Shown here: one piece after another, positions 35,205-44,077 of the stretch
Layout of the letters: each line of letters opens with the position of its first letter
Numbering within the stretch: the first letter of the stretch is position 1
NCBI GenBank assembly: GCA_963695175.1
Contig: CAVOGG010000011.1
Span: 62,001-126,000, forward strand
DNA from: Fodinibacter sp963695175
GTDB taxonomy: Bacteria > Actinomycetota > Actinomycetes > Actinomycetales > Dermatophilaceae
Length of the DNA: 64,000 nucleotides
Direction: 5' to 3'
Made by a program: the position numbers and the translations under genes
The notes under the pieces: generated by a model
Databases searched by the model: none
What the model was told of the DNA's origin: nothing
What the model saw: the letters and a program-made list of their open reading frames with translations, nothing else

Positions 35205-36341
35205 ATGGTTGCCAAGCTGGCGTTGTCCGTGGCCAAGCAGGCTGCGGCGACGGCACGGAAGGCTGTCGGCACCCGGTCGACGGCGAAGGCCACCGCCACC
35301 GGCTCCACGACGAAGGCGACCAAGGCCGCGCCCGCCACGAAGGCGGCGACCAAGGCGGCACCGGTGAAGAAGACCGCCACCAAGGCGGCGCCGGCCACGA
35401 CGAACGCGACCAAGGCGGCGCCGGTCAGGAAGACCGCCACGAAGACTGCGCCGGTGACGAAGACCGCGACCAAGGCGGTGCCGGCCAAGAAGACCGCCAC
35501 CAAGACTGCGCCGGCCAAGAAGACCGCGACCAAGGCGGCACCGACCGCAAAGGCGGCGCCGGCCAAGGCAGCGGCGACCAAGGCAGTGGCGACCAAGGCG
35601 GCGCCGGCCAGGAAGGCTGCGACCAAGGCGGCACCGGCCAAGACCACTGCGACCAAGGCGGCACCCGCGAAGAAGGTGGTGCCCGCGAAGAAGGTGGCGA
35701 CCAAGGCGGCACCGGCCAGGACCACCGCGACCAAGGCGGCACCCGCGAAGAAGGTGGCGACGAAGGCGGCACCGGCCAAGGCGGCACCGGCCAAGACCAC
35801 CGTGGCCAAGGCGGCACCGGCGAAGAGGGCGACACCGGCCACGAAGGCCACTGCCACGACGGCACCGACCACCACCAGGAAGGCAGCCCCTGTGACGACT
35901 GCATCCGCAGCGACCAAGGCCCCGGCGAAGCGGGCCGCGGCCAAGAAGGCCGTCCTGGTCGTCCGCGAGGACGAGACCCCCTGGACTGCCAAGGAGCTTC
36001 GGGCGGTGCGCTCCGAGCTCGAGCACGACATCGCGCAGCTTCGCTCGGAGGTGGCCCACGCCCAGAGCGACCTGGTCGACCTGATGCGCGACTCCGGCGA
36101 CGGCGCCGGCGACGACCAGGCCGATGCGGGTGCCAAGACCTACGAGCGCGAGCAGGAGATCTCGCTCGCCAACAACGCCCGCGAGATGCTCGAGCAGAAC
36201 GAGCACGCGCTCGAGCGGCTCGACAACGGCACCTACGGCATCTGTGAGTCCTGCGGCAACCCGATCGGCAAACTTAGGCTCCAGGCGGCTCCTCGTGCGA
36301 CCCTATGCATGCCATGCAAGATGAAGCAGGAGCGCCGCTGA
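35205..36341 (+). CDS. DksA/TraR-type zinc-finger protein with long Lys/Ala/Pro repeat tail
   Basis: 378 residues from ATG 35205, which follows GGAAGTGGG. Residues about 25-245 are built from decapeptide-like units such as KKTATKAAPA and are strongly basic, like histone H1 or mycobacterial HupB tails. The C-terminal 130 residues match the TraR/DksA family: an acidic coiled coil (TAKELRAVRSELEHDIAQLR and onward) and a zinc finger with Cys347, Cys350, Cys368 and Cys371 (CESC and CMPC). DksA proteins act in the RNA polymerase secondary channel; the tail may add nucleoid binding. The 3' end overlaps the usual lspA ORF by 37 nt. Confidence 0.9.
   Translation: MVAKLALSVAKQAAATARKAVGTRSTAKATATGSTTKATKAAPATKAATKAAPVKKTATKAAPATTNATKAAPVRKTATKTAPVTKTATKAVPAKKTATKTAPAKKTATKAAPTAKAAPAKAAATKAVATKAAPARKAATKAAPAKTTATKAAPAKKVVPAKKVATKAAPARTTATKAAPAKKVATKAAPAKAAPAKTTVAKAAPAKRATPATKATATTAPTTTRKAAPVTTASAATKAPAKRAAAKKAVLVVREDETPWTAKELRAVRSELEHDIAQLRSEVAHAQSDLVDLMRDSGDGAGDDQADAGAKTYEREQEISLANNAREMLEQNEHALERLDNGTYGICESCGNPIGKLRLQAAPRATLCMPCKMKQERR
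35290..35935 (+). repeat. Degenerate ~30-bp repeats encoding the KAAP tail
   Basis: Recurring ACCAAGGCGGCACCGGCCAA-type units, about 20 in a row, encode TKAAPAKKTA variants. The repetitive DNA is a likely site of length variation and of assembly error. Confidence 0.85.
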
Positions 36342-36895
36342 CCAGCGCGGCCGACCCCACCCCGTCCACGCCGGCCCCGGTCCCCACCGGCGGCCGGCGG
36401 CGGCTGTATGCCGTCCTCCTCGGGCTCGCCGCCGCCGTGCTCGTGCTCGACCAGGCCACCAAGGTGTGGGCCCTGGCCGCGCTGACGCCGGGCGAGGCCG
36501 TCGAGCTCGTCGGCTCGGCCATCAAGCTCAACCTGATCCGCAACCCCGGGGCGGCGTTCTCCATCGGCAACGGCTCGACGTGGTTGCTCACTGCCGTCTC
36601 GCTCGGCATCCTCGTGTGGGTCGTCATCGGCGCGCGCAAGGTGGGCAACATGCCGTGGGCGGTCGCGCTCGGTCTGCTGCTCGGGGGCGCCGTCGGCAAC
36701 CTGATCGACCGGGGTTTCCGCGAGCCCGGCCCGGGTCGCGGGCACGTCGTCGACTTCATCGACTACTTCGGCCTGTTCATCGGCAACGTCGCCGACATCG
36801 CGATCGTCGTCGGCGCCGGCATCATCATGGTGCTGTCCTTCCGCGGCACCTCCCTCGCCGGGCCGGTGCACCGCCCCGGGCACGCCGATGAGTGA
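36305..36895 (+). CDS. lspA: Lipoprotein signal peptidase (signal peptidase II)
   Basis: 196 residues if the ATG at 36305 is used. The four membrane helices and catalytic aspartates are present: NPGAAFSIGNGS near residue 80, and VVDFIDYFGLFIGNVADIAI near 148-167 with the two conserved Asp. It cleaves signal peptides of diacylglyceryl-modified prolipoproteins. The start is uncertain: neither ATG (36305, 36314) has a ribosome site, while AGGAG at 36328-36332 sits 5 nt before an in-frame CTG at 36338 that overlaps the upstream stop as CTGA. The 3' end overlaps the next gene by 8 nt. Confidence 0.93.
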   Translation: MHAMQDEAGAPLTSAADPTPSTPAPVPTGGRRRLYAVLLGLAAAVLVLDQATKVWALAALTPGEAVELVGSAIKLNLIRNPGAAFSIGNGSTWLLTAVSLGILVWVVIGARKVGNMPWAVALGLLLGGAVGNLIDRGFREPGPGRGHVVDFIDYFGLFIGNVADIAIVVGAGIIMVLSFRGTSLAGPVHRPGHADE

Positions 36896-37811
36896 CGCCC
36901 GCACCGTCCTGGTGCCAGACGGGCTCGAGGGCGAGCGCGTCGACGCCGCCATCGCGCGGCTGTTCGGCCTCTCCCGCACCCGCGCCGCCGACCTCGCAGC
37001 AACGGGTGGGGTCAGCGTCAACGCCGCCAACGTCGGCAAGAGCCACCGGGTCAGCGCCGGCGACATGCTCGAGGTGCAGCTCCCGGCATCCCCGACGAGC
37101 GCGACCCTGGAGGTCGTGGCCGAGCCGGTGCCGGGCATGTCGGTCGTCTACTCCGACGAGGACATCGTCGTGGTCGACAAGCCGGTGGGCGTCGCGGCGC
37201 ACCCGAGCGTCGGCTGGACCGGCCCCAACGTGCTCGCCGGCCTCAAGGCCGCCGGCTACCGCATCTCGACGAGCGGGGCCAGCGAGCGGCAGGGCATCGT
37301 CTCGCGGCTCGACGTCGGCACCTCGGGCCTGATGGTGGTCTGCGCCAGCGAGCGGGGCTACTCGGTGCTCAAGCGAGCCTTCAAGGAGCGCCGGGTCGAC
37401 AAGACCTACCACACGCTCGTGCAGGGCCTGCCCGACCCGCTGGTCGGCACCATCGACGCCCCCATCGCGCGCCACCCCGGCCACGACTACAAGTTCGCCG
37501 TCATGGACTCCGGCAAGCACGCCGTCACCCACTACGAGCTGCTCGAGGCCTTCCGGCACGCGTCGCTGCTCGAGATCCACCTCGAGACCGGCCGCACCCA
37601 CCAGATCCGGGTGCACATGGCCGCCGTGCGCCACCCCTGCGTCGGCGACCTCACCTACGGCGCCGACCCCACCCTGTCCGCGCGGCTGGGGCTGCAGCGA
37701 CAGTGGCTGCACGCCGTCGGGCTCGGCTTCGAGCACCCCGGCTCGGGGGAGTGGGTCACCTTCACGAGCCCCTACCCCGAGGACCTGCGCATCGCGCTCG
37801 AGCGGCTGTGA
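36888..37811 (+). CDS. RluA/RluD family pseudouridine synthase
   Basis: 307 residues. An N-terminal S4 RNA-binding domain (about 10-70, RVDAAIARLFGLSRTRAADL) is followed by the catalytic domain. The catalytic Asp is in GIVSRLDVGTSGLMVV near residue 141, and LETGRTHQIRVHMAAVRHPC is near 232-251. RluD homologues isomerise uridines in helix 69 of 23S rRNA; the exact target here is not decidable from sequence. The position directly behind lspA is conserved in many Gram-positive bacteria. Confidence 0.93.
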   Translation: MSDARTVLVPDGLEGERVDAAIARLFGLSRTRAADLAATGGVSVNAANVGKSHRVSAGDMLEVQLPASPTSATLEVVAEPVPGMSVVYSDEDIVVVDKPVGVAAHPSVGWTGPNVLAGLKAAGYRISTSGASERQGIVSRLDVGTSGLMVVCASERGYSVLKRAFKERRVDKTYHTLVQGLPDPLVGTIDAPIARHPGHDYKFAVMDSGKHAVTHYELLEAFRHASLLEIHLETGRTHQIRVHMAAVRHPCVGDLTYGADPTLSARLGLQRQWLHAVGLGFEHPGSGEWVTFTSPYPEDLRIALERL

Positions 37812-38245
37812 CGCAGGAGGACGGCCTCGACCCGGCGAGCCTGGCGCGGGCCGAGTTCGCCTTCCCCGGCCCGCTGCGCGACCGGCTCGTCGCGGTCATC
37901 CTGACCGGTGCCAAGACGTCCACCTCGTCGCTGCTGCTCGGCTACGAGGTCGAGGGTGAGGCCCTGCCGCGAGTGGGTGACCGGGAGGCCGTCGTCGACA
38001 GCGCGGGCGTACCCGTCGCCGTCATCGAGACGACGGCCGTGCAGGTGGTGCGGCTGGCCGACGTCGACCTCGCCCACGCGGTCGACGAGGGCGAGGGAAA
38101 CGAGACGGTCGCCGAGTGGCGCGCCGACCACGAGTCCTTCTGGCACTCCGCCGAGCACCGCGAGGCCCTCGGCGAGCCCGGGCTGACCGTCGACGACGAC
38201 ACGCCCGTGGTGCTGCGCCGCTTCCGCCTCGTGCGCCCCGTCTGA
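37808..38245 (+). CDS. ASCH domain protein
   Basis: 145 residues from GTG 37808, overlapping the upstream stop as GTGA. The ASCH fold (PUA-like beta barrel) is seen in LVAVILTGAKTSTSSLLLGY (about residues 27-46), PRVGDREAVVDSAGVPVAVI and FWHSAEHREALG. ASCH proteins may bind RNA; some bacterial ones hydrolyse N4-acetylcytidine. Which applies here cannot be told. It sits between a pseudouridine synthase and dnaE. Confidence 0.85.
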   Translation: MTQEDGLDPASLARAEFAFPGPLRDRLVAVILTGAKTSTSSLLLGYEVEGEALPRVGDREAVVDSAGVPVAVIETTAVQVVRLADVDLAHAVDEGEGNETVAEWRADHESFWHSAEHREALGEPGLTVDDDTPVVLRRFRLVRPV

Positions 38246-38368
38246 CCCACCCGCGCGGCCGTCGGCGCAGGTCGACGCGGCCACCCGGCGGCGATGGCCG
38301 GAAGGGCTGATGCGACACGACGGCGACACGCGCGGGGGTGTCCTCGGGCCGACCTAGGATGGTCGGCG

Positions 38369-41300
38369 ATGTCCATCCCGAACGCCTCCTCCACGACAGC
38401 CACGACCCCCAACCGCGTGACGACCACGACGACGGGGAAGGGCTCCGACTCGTTCGTCCACCTCCACGTGCACACCGAGTACTCCATGCTCGACGGCGCC
38501 GCGCGGATCGGCGACCTGTTCACCCGGGCGGCCGAGATGGGGATGCCGGCCCTCGCCACCACCGACCACGGCTACGTCTTCGGCGCCTACGAGTTCTGGA
38601 AGAAGGCCCAGGGCACCGGGGTCAAGCCGATCATCGGCGTCGAGGCCTACGTCACCCCTGGCACCCACCGCACCGACAAGACCCGGGTGAAGTGGGGCGA
38701 CGAGCGCAGCAGCGCCGGCGACGACGTCTCCGGCTCGGGCGCCTACACCCACATGACCCTGCTGGCCCGCGACAACACCGGCCTGCACAACCTGTTCCGG
38801 ATGGACTCCCAGGCCTCGCTCGACCAGGTCTACGCCAAGTGGCCCCGGGTCGACCGCGAGCTGCTCGACCGCTACGGCAAGGGCCTGATCGCCACCAGCG
38901 GATGCGCGTCGGGCGAGATCCAGACCCGGCTGCGGCTCGGGCAGTACGACGCGGCCAAGCAGGCGGCATCCGACTTCCAGGACATCTTCGGCAAGGAGAA
39001 CTTCTACTGCGAGGTCATGGACCACGGCCTCGACGTCGAGCGCCGGTCCATGAAGGACCTGATCCGGCTGGCGCGCGAGCTGGACATGCCCTTCGTCGCC
39101 ACGAACGACCTGCACTACACCAGCCCCGAGGACGCCAAGGCGCACTCGGCGCTGCTGTGCGTGCAGTCCGGCTCGACGATGATGGACCCCACCCGGTTCA
39201 AGTTCGACGCCGACGACTTCTACCTCAAGAGCCCCGCCGAGATGCGGCACACCTGGCGCGAGCTGCCCGAGGCCTGCGACAACACCCTGCGCATCGCCGA
39301 GATGTGCGAGATCTCGTTCACCGAGGACGAGGGGCGCTACATGCCCCGCTTCCCCTGCCCGACCGGTGAGAACGAGGAGAGCTGGTTCATCAAGGAGGTG
39401 CAGCGCGGCCTGCGCGAGCGCTTCCCCGACGGCATCCCGGACTACGCGCAGAAGCAGGCGGAGTTCGAGACCGAGGTCATCGTCAGCAAGGGGTATGCCG
39501 GCTACTTCCTCGTCGTCGCCGACTTCATCACCTGGGCGAAGAAGAACGGCATCCGGGTCGGGCCCGGTCGTGGCTCGGGCGCCGGGTCGATGTGCGCGTA
39601 CGCGATGAAGATCACCGACCTCGACCCGATCCCGCACGGTCTCATCTTCGAGCGGTTCCTCAACCCGGAGCGGCCCTCGCTGCCCGACTTCGACGTCGAC
39701 TTCGACGAGCGCCGGCGCGGCGAGGTGATCCGCTACGTCACCGAGAAGTACGGCAGCGAGCGGGTCGCGCAGATCGTCACCTACGGCACGATCAAGGCCA
39801 AGCAGGCCGTCAAGGACGCCGCCCGGGTGATGGGCCACCCGTTCGCGGTCGGTGAGCAGCTGACCAAGGCGATGCCGCCGGACGTCATGGGCAAGGGCGT
39901 GCCGCTGTCGGGCATCTACGACCCCACCTACCCGCGCTACGGCGAGGGCAAGGAGTTCCGCGACCTGGTCGCCACCGAGCCGCACCTGCAGGAGGTCGTC
40001 GAGACCGCCAAGGGCCTCGAGGGGCTCAAGCGGCAGTGGGGCGTGCACGCGGCCGGCGTCATCATGAGCAGCGAGCCGCTCATCGACGTCATCCCGATCA
40101 TGCGCCGGCTGCAGGACGGCCAGGTCATCACCCAGTTCGACTACCCGAGCTGCGAGGCGCTCGGCCTGGTCAAGATGGACTTCCTCGGGCTGCGCAACCT
40201 GACCATCCTCGACGACGCCATCGCCAACGTGAAGAGCAACCGTGGCGAGGACATCGACCTCGACGCGCTGTCGAAGGACATGACCGACCAGCCCACCTAC
40301 GACCTGCTGGCGCGCGGCGACACCCTCGGCGTCTTCCAGCTCGACGGCGGCGGCATGCGCACCCTGCTCAAGCTGATGCAGCCCGACAGCTTCGAGGACA
40401 TCTCGGCGGCGCTCGCGCTCTACCGGCCGGGCCCGATGGGCGTCAACGCGCACACCAACTTCGCGCTGCGCAAGAACGGCAAGCAGGAGCTGACCCCGCT
40501 CGACCCGCAGCTCGAGGGCAAGCTGCAGCCCGAGATGATCGAGGCGCTCGGCCCGATCCTCGGCACGACCCACGGCCTGGTGATCTACCAGGAGCAGGTC
40601 ATGGAGATCGCCCAGAAGCTCGCCGGCTACACGCTGGGCAACGCCGACCTGCTGCGTCGCGCGATGGGCAAGAAGAAGAAGTCGGTGCTCGACGCCGAGT
40701 ACGTGCCCTTCTCCGAGGGGATGAAGGCCAAGGGCTTCAACGAGGCGTCGATCGCCGCGCTGTGGGGCGTGCTGGTCCCCTTCTCCGACTACGCCTTCAA
40801 CAAGGCCCACACCGCCGCCTACGGCCTGGTGTCGTACTGGACCGCCTACCTCAAGGCCAACTACCCGGCCGAGTACATGGCCGCCCTGCTCACCTCGGTC
40901 GGCGACGACAAGGACAAGTCGGCGCTCTACCTCGGTGAGTGCCGCCGGATGGGCATCAAGGTGCTGCCGCCCGACGTCAACGACTCGATCGGCCAGTTCG
41001 CGGCGGTCGGCACCGACATCCGGTTCGGGATGCAGGCCATCCGCAACGTCGGCCACAACGTCGTCGAGGGGGTCATCGCGGCCCGCGAGGAGAAGGGGCG
41101 GTTCACCTCCTTCCGCGACTTCATGTCGAAGGTGCCGGCCGTGGTGTGCAACAAGCGCACCATCGAGTCGCTCATCAAGGGTGGCGCGTTCGACGGGCTC
41201 GCCGAGACCCGGATGGGGCTGCTGCGCGTCCACGAGGAGTACGTCGACGCGTTCGTCGCGGTCAAGCGCCAGGAGGCCATCGGCCAGGACAGCCTGTTCG

Positions 41301-42013
41301 GGGCGTTCGGCGACGACTCGGCCGGCGACTCCGGCAGCGACCTGATGGGCCTGACCGGCGTGCCGGGTGTCGAGTGGGACAAGTCGACGTTGCTGTCCTT
41401 CGAGCGCGAGATGCTCGGCCTGTACGTCTCCGACCACCCGCTGTTCGGCGTGGAGCACGTGCTGGCCGCACACGCCGACACCCCCATCGCGGCCCTGACG
41501 AGCGACGACGCCGGCAAGCCGGAGGGCTCGATGGTCACCATCGCCGGCCTGATCACGGGCCTGCAGATCAAGCGCACCAAGAAGGGCGACCTGTGGGCGA
41601 TCGCGACCGTCGAGGACCTCGCCGGCGCCATCGAGTGCCTGTTCTTCCCGAGCGCCTACATGACGGTCGGCCCGATGCTCCAGCAGGACACCGTCGCCGT
41701 CGTGCGCGGCAAGGTCAACCGGCGTGACGACACCGTGTCGATCTACGCCCAGGAGCTCACCCTGCCCGACGTCAGCGAGGGCCCGCGGGGGCCCGTGGTG
41801 GTGACCATGGAGACGGCCCGGGCAACCACCCAGCGGGTGGAGGAGCTCAAGACGGTGCTCACCAACCACCCGGGCACCACCGAGGTGCACCTGAAGCTGG
41901 TCAAGCCCGGCCGGTCGGTCGAGATCCGGCTCGACCCGGCCTACCGGGTCAACGCCACCGAGGCGCTCTTCGGCGACCTCAAGGTGCTGCTCGGGCCGCG
42001 CTGCCTGATCTGA
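38369..42013 (+). CDS. dnaE: DNA polymerase III alpha subunit
   Basis: 1214 residues, a replicative polymerase of the DnaE1 type. The PHP domain opens SFVHLHVHTEYSMLDGAAR near residue 30. The C-family polymerase core includes GPGRGSGAGSMCAYAMKITD (near 405), the catalytic acidic pair in PDFDVDFDERRRGEVI (near 437), and YRPGPMGVN (near 690). An HhH element, an OB fold (VTIAGLITGLQIKRTKKGDL) and the tau-binding C-terminus follow. In mycobacteria the PHP exonuclease of DnaE1 proofreads. The start at 38369 gives a Thr-rich 28-residue leader; a slightly later start cannot be excluded. Confidence 0.97.
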   Translation: MSIPNASSTTATTPNRVTTTTTGKGSDSFVHLHVHTEYSMLDGAARIGDLFTRAAEMGMPALATTDHGYVFGAYEFWKKAQGTGVKPIIGVEAYVTPGTHRTDKTRVKWGDERSSAGDDVSGSGAYTHMTLLARDNTGLHNLFRMDSQASLDQVYAKWPRVDRELLDRYGKGLIATSGCASGEIQTRLRLGQYDAAKQAASDFQDIFGKENFYCEVMDHGLDVERRSMKDLIRLARELDMPFVATNDLHYTSPEDAKAHSALLCVQSGSTMMDPTRFKFDADDFYLKSPAEMRHTWRELPEACDNTLRIAEMCEISFTEDEGRYMPRFPCPTGENEESWFIKEVQRGLRERFPDGIPDYAQKQAEFETEVIVSKGYAGYFLVVADFITWAKKNGIRVGPGRGSGAGSMCAYAMKITDLDPIPHGLIFERFLNPERPSLPDFDVDFDERRRGEVIRYVTEKYGSERVAQIVTYGTIKAKQAVKDAARVMGHPFAVGEQLTKAMPPDVMGKGVPLSGIYDPTYPRYGEGKEFRDLVATEPHLQEVVETAKGLEGLKRQWGVHAAGVIMSSEPLIDVIPIMRRLQDGQVITQFDYPSCEALGLVKMDFLGLRNLTILDDAIANVKSNRGEDIDLDALSKDMTDQPTYDLLARGDTLGVFQLDGGGMRTLLKLMQPDSFEDISAALALYRPGPMGVNAHTNFALRKNGKQELTPLDPQLEGKLQPEMIEALGPILGTTHGLVIYQEQVMEIAQKLAGYTLGNADLLRRAMGKKKKSVLDAEYVPFSEGMKAKGFNEASIAALWGVLVPFSDYAFNKAHTAAYGLVSYWTAYLKANYPAEYMAALLTSVGDDKDKSALYLGECRRMGIKVLPPDVNDSIGQFAAVGTDIRFGMQAIRNVGHNVVEGVIAAREEKGRFTSFRDFMSKVPAVVCNKRTIESLIKGGAFDGLAETRMGLLRVHEEYVDAFVAVKRQEAIGQDSLFGAFGDDSAGDSGSDLMGLTGVPGVEWDKSTLLSFEREMLGLYVSDHPLFGVEHVLAAHADTPIAALTSDDAGKPEGSMVTIAGLITGLQIKRTKKGDLWAIATVEDLAGAIECLFFPSAYMTVGPMLQQDTVAVVRGKVNRRDDTVSIYAQELTLPDVSEGPRGPVVVTMETARATTQRVEELKTVLTNHPGTTEVHLKLVKPGRSVEIRLDPAYRVNATEALFGDLKVLLGPRCLI

Positions 42014-42176
42014 TCCGGTGGGACGGCCGTGATCCGTGGGGTGGGAGGGAGAGCCCCGCGGTGACGGGCAGGCGACGCCCGGGCGACCAGCGGAAATCCG
42101 GCGTTTCGCCCGCCGTGCGGAGGGCCGGTTGAGCGCTTATGGTGGGCGGCGCCTGACCCCCCCACAAGGAGAGATC

Positions 42177-43916
42177 ATGACCACAACCCATCGGCGCACC
42201 ATCGGCGCCGGTATCGCGGTGACCGCCGTCGCCGCGCTCCTCGCGGCCACCCCCGCGTTCGCGGGCGCCGCGCCCAGCAAGGGCAACCCCAACCTCACGA
42301 CGGTGCAGCTGCTGTCGTTCAACGACTACCACGGCCACCTCGAGGCGAGCGACCCGCCGCTGAGCAAGACCCTCGACCCGAGCCAGACCCCGGTCGGTGG
42401 CTCCGAGTACCTCGCGACCGCCCTGAAGTCCCTGCGCGCGACGGCTCCCGGCGGCAACTCGCTCACCGTGGCGGCCGGCGACCTCATCGGTGGCTCGCCC
42501 TTCCTCTCCGGTCTCTTCCACGACGAGCCGTCGGTGGAGTCCCTCAACGCGATGGGCCTGGACGTCAGCAGTGTGGGCAACCACGAGTTCGACGAGGGCA
42601 CCGCGGAGCTGCTGCGGATGCAGAAGGGCGGCTGCCACCCGGTTGACGGGTGCTATTTCAAGGATGCGCCGTATGCCGGGGCCGACTTCCCGTGGCTCGC
42701 CGCGAACGTCGAGAAGAAGGACGGCAGCGGCACGCTGCTGCCCGGAACCTGGGTCAAGTCGATCGGTGGCACCAAGGTCGGCTTCATCGGGATGACCCTC
42801 AAGGGAACCCCGACCCTGGTGGACCCGGCCGGCGTCGCCAACGTCGAGTTCAAGGACGAGGTGCAGACGGCCAACGCCCAGGCCGCCGTGCTGAAGAAGC
42901 AGGGTGTGAAGTCGATCGTCGTGCTCCTGCACGAGGGCGGCGTCAACGCCGGCACCTATCAGCAGTGCGTCGGGGTCTCCAACCCGGTCCTCACCATTGC
43001 GCAGACGATGACCCCCGAGGTCGACGCCATCATCACCGGCCACACCCACAACCCCTACGTGTGCCACATCCCGGACCCCGCAGGTAACTCGCGCCTCGTG
43101 ACCAGCGCGGCTTCCTACGGCCAGGTGGTCACCGAGACCGACCTCGTCATCAACACGCGCAGCGGTGAGGTCGACCGTGGCCGGTCGACCGCGACCAACC
43201 ACCTGGTGGGCCGCACCGTCGCCAAGGATGCCGACCAGACGGCGATCATCGCCAAGTGGAACGCCCTGTCCGGCGCGCTCGGCCAGCGGGTCGTCGGGTC
43301 GAACACCCAGGACATCCTGGGCGACAGCAACGGCAACCGCGGCATCGAGACGCCGATGGGCGACCTGGTGGCCGACGCCATCCTGTGGGGTACCAAGGCC
43401 CCCGAGAACGGCGGCGCCCAGATCGCGTTCATGAACATCGGTGGGGTGCGGGCCAGCCTGACGGTCGCGCCGAAGTACACCGAAGGTGCAGGGCAGATCA
43501 CCTACAAGGAGACCTACGACGTCGCGCCGTTCGGCAACATCCTGACGACGGTGGACCTCACCGGCGCCCAGATCAAGGCCGTGCTCGAGCAGCAGTTCAT
43601 CCCCGGCCGGCCGGGTGGCCGGGACGCGCTCGCCCTGGGCGTCTCGACCGGGTTCGCCTACACCTGGGACGCCACGCAGCCGGCCGGCAGCCGGGTCGTG
43701 GCGGGCTCGATGCAGCTCAACGGCACCCCGATCGACCTCGCGGCCACCTACCGCGTCGGCACGATCAACTTCCTGGCCAATGGTGGCGACTCGTTCACCG
43801 CGTTCACCGCCGGAACCAACCTGCTGGGTGGCAACGAGGACCTCGGAAACCTCGTGGCCTACTTCGGCGCCAACCCGGGGCTCACCTCCCCGGCCGACCG
43901 CGTCGCGGGTCTCTGA
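42177..43916 (+). CDS. Secreted 5'-nucleotidase / UDP-sugar hydrolase family metallophosphatase
   Basis: 579 residues from ATG 42177, with AAGGAGA just upstream. A Sec signal peptide (about residues 1-33, ending ATPAFAGAA) is clear. The metallophosphatase domain has dimetal motifs in LSFNDYHGHLEA, SVGNHEFDEGT and ITGHTHNPYVC. The C-terminal 5'-nucleotidase domain contains NIGGVRASLT and SFTAFTAGTNLLGG. It probably releases nucleosides and phosphate from extracellular nucleotides. No sortase motif or C-terminal helix is present, so it is likely released. A strong hairpin follows. Confidence 0.92.
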   Translation: MTTTHRRTIGAGIAVTAVAALLAATPAFAGAAPSKGNPNLTTVQLLSFNDYHGHLEASDPPLSKTLDPSQTPVGGSEYLATALKSLRATAPGGNSLTVAAGDLIGGSPFLSGLFHDEPSVESLNAMGLDVSSVGNHEFDEGTAELLRMQKGGCHPVDGCYFKDAPYAGADFPWLAANVEKKDGSGTLLPGTWVKSIGGTKVGFIGMTLKGTPTLVDPAGVANVEFKDEVQTANAQAAVLKKQGVKSIVVLLHEGGVNAGTYQQCVGVSNPVLTIAQTMTPEVDAIITGHTHNPYVCHIPDPAGNSRLVTSAASYGQVVTETDLVINTRSGEVDRGRSTATNHLVGRTVAKDADQTAIIAKWNALSGALGQRVVGSNTQDILGDSNGNRGIETPMGDLVADAILWGTKAPENGGAQIAFMNIGGVRASLTVAPKYTEGAGQITYKETYDVAPFGNILTTVDLTGAQIKAVLEQQFIPGRPGGRDALALGVSTGFAYTWDATQPAGSRVVAGSMQLNGTPIDLAATYRVGTINFLANGGDSFTAFTAGTNLLGGNEDLGNLVAYFGANPGLTSPADRVAGL

Positions 43917-43938
43917 CCGGCACGCACCGCAGCACAGC

Positions 43939-43968
43939 GAGGGCCGCACCCATCCGGGTGCGGCCCTC
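43939..43968 (+). terminator. Terminator after the 5'-nucleotidase gene
   Basis: GAGGGCCGCACCC and GGGTGCGGCCCTC form a perfect 13-bp stem around a 4-nt loop, 22 nt after the stop. Confidence 0.9.
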
Positions 43969-44077
43969 GCCGCGTCGCCCCCGGGGTTCGAGGTGGTGTT
44001 GCGGCCCGGGGACCCGGACACCACCCGGAACCGGCGGATGAGGGCGGACGCTCCGCCACCCGGCATACAGTGACGCC

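Noticed and set aside
34446..35935. The tandem repeats as a CRISPR array
   Set aside because: They are in-frame protein-coding repeats without unique spacers, and no cas genes are present.
33402..36206. A 934-codon Leu/Gly-rich minus-strand frame
   Set aside because: Its repeats are the antisense image of the divIVA and DksA-tail repeats, not a separate protein.
38354..41890. A 1178-codon minus-strand frame
   Set aside because: Fully antisense to dnaE, rich in Val/Gly/His/Arg and without domains; a GC-driven shadow.
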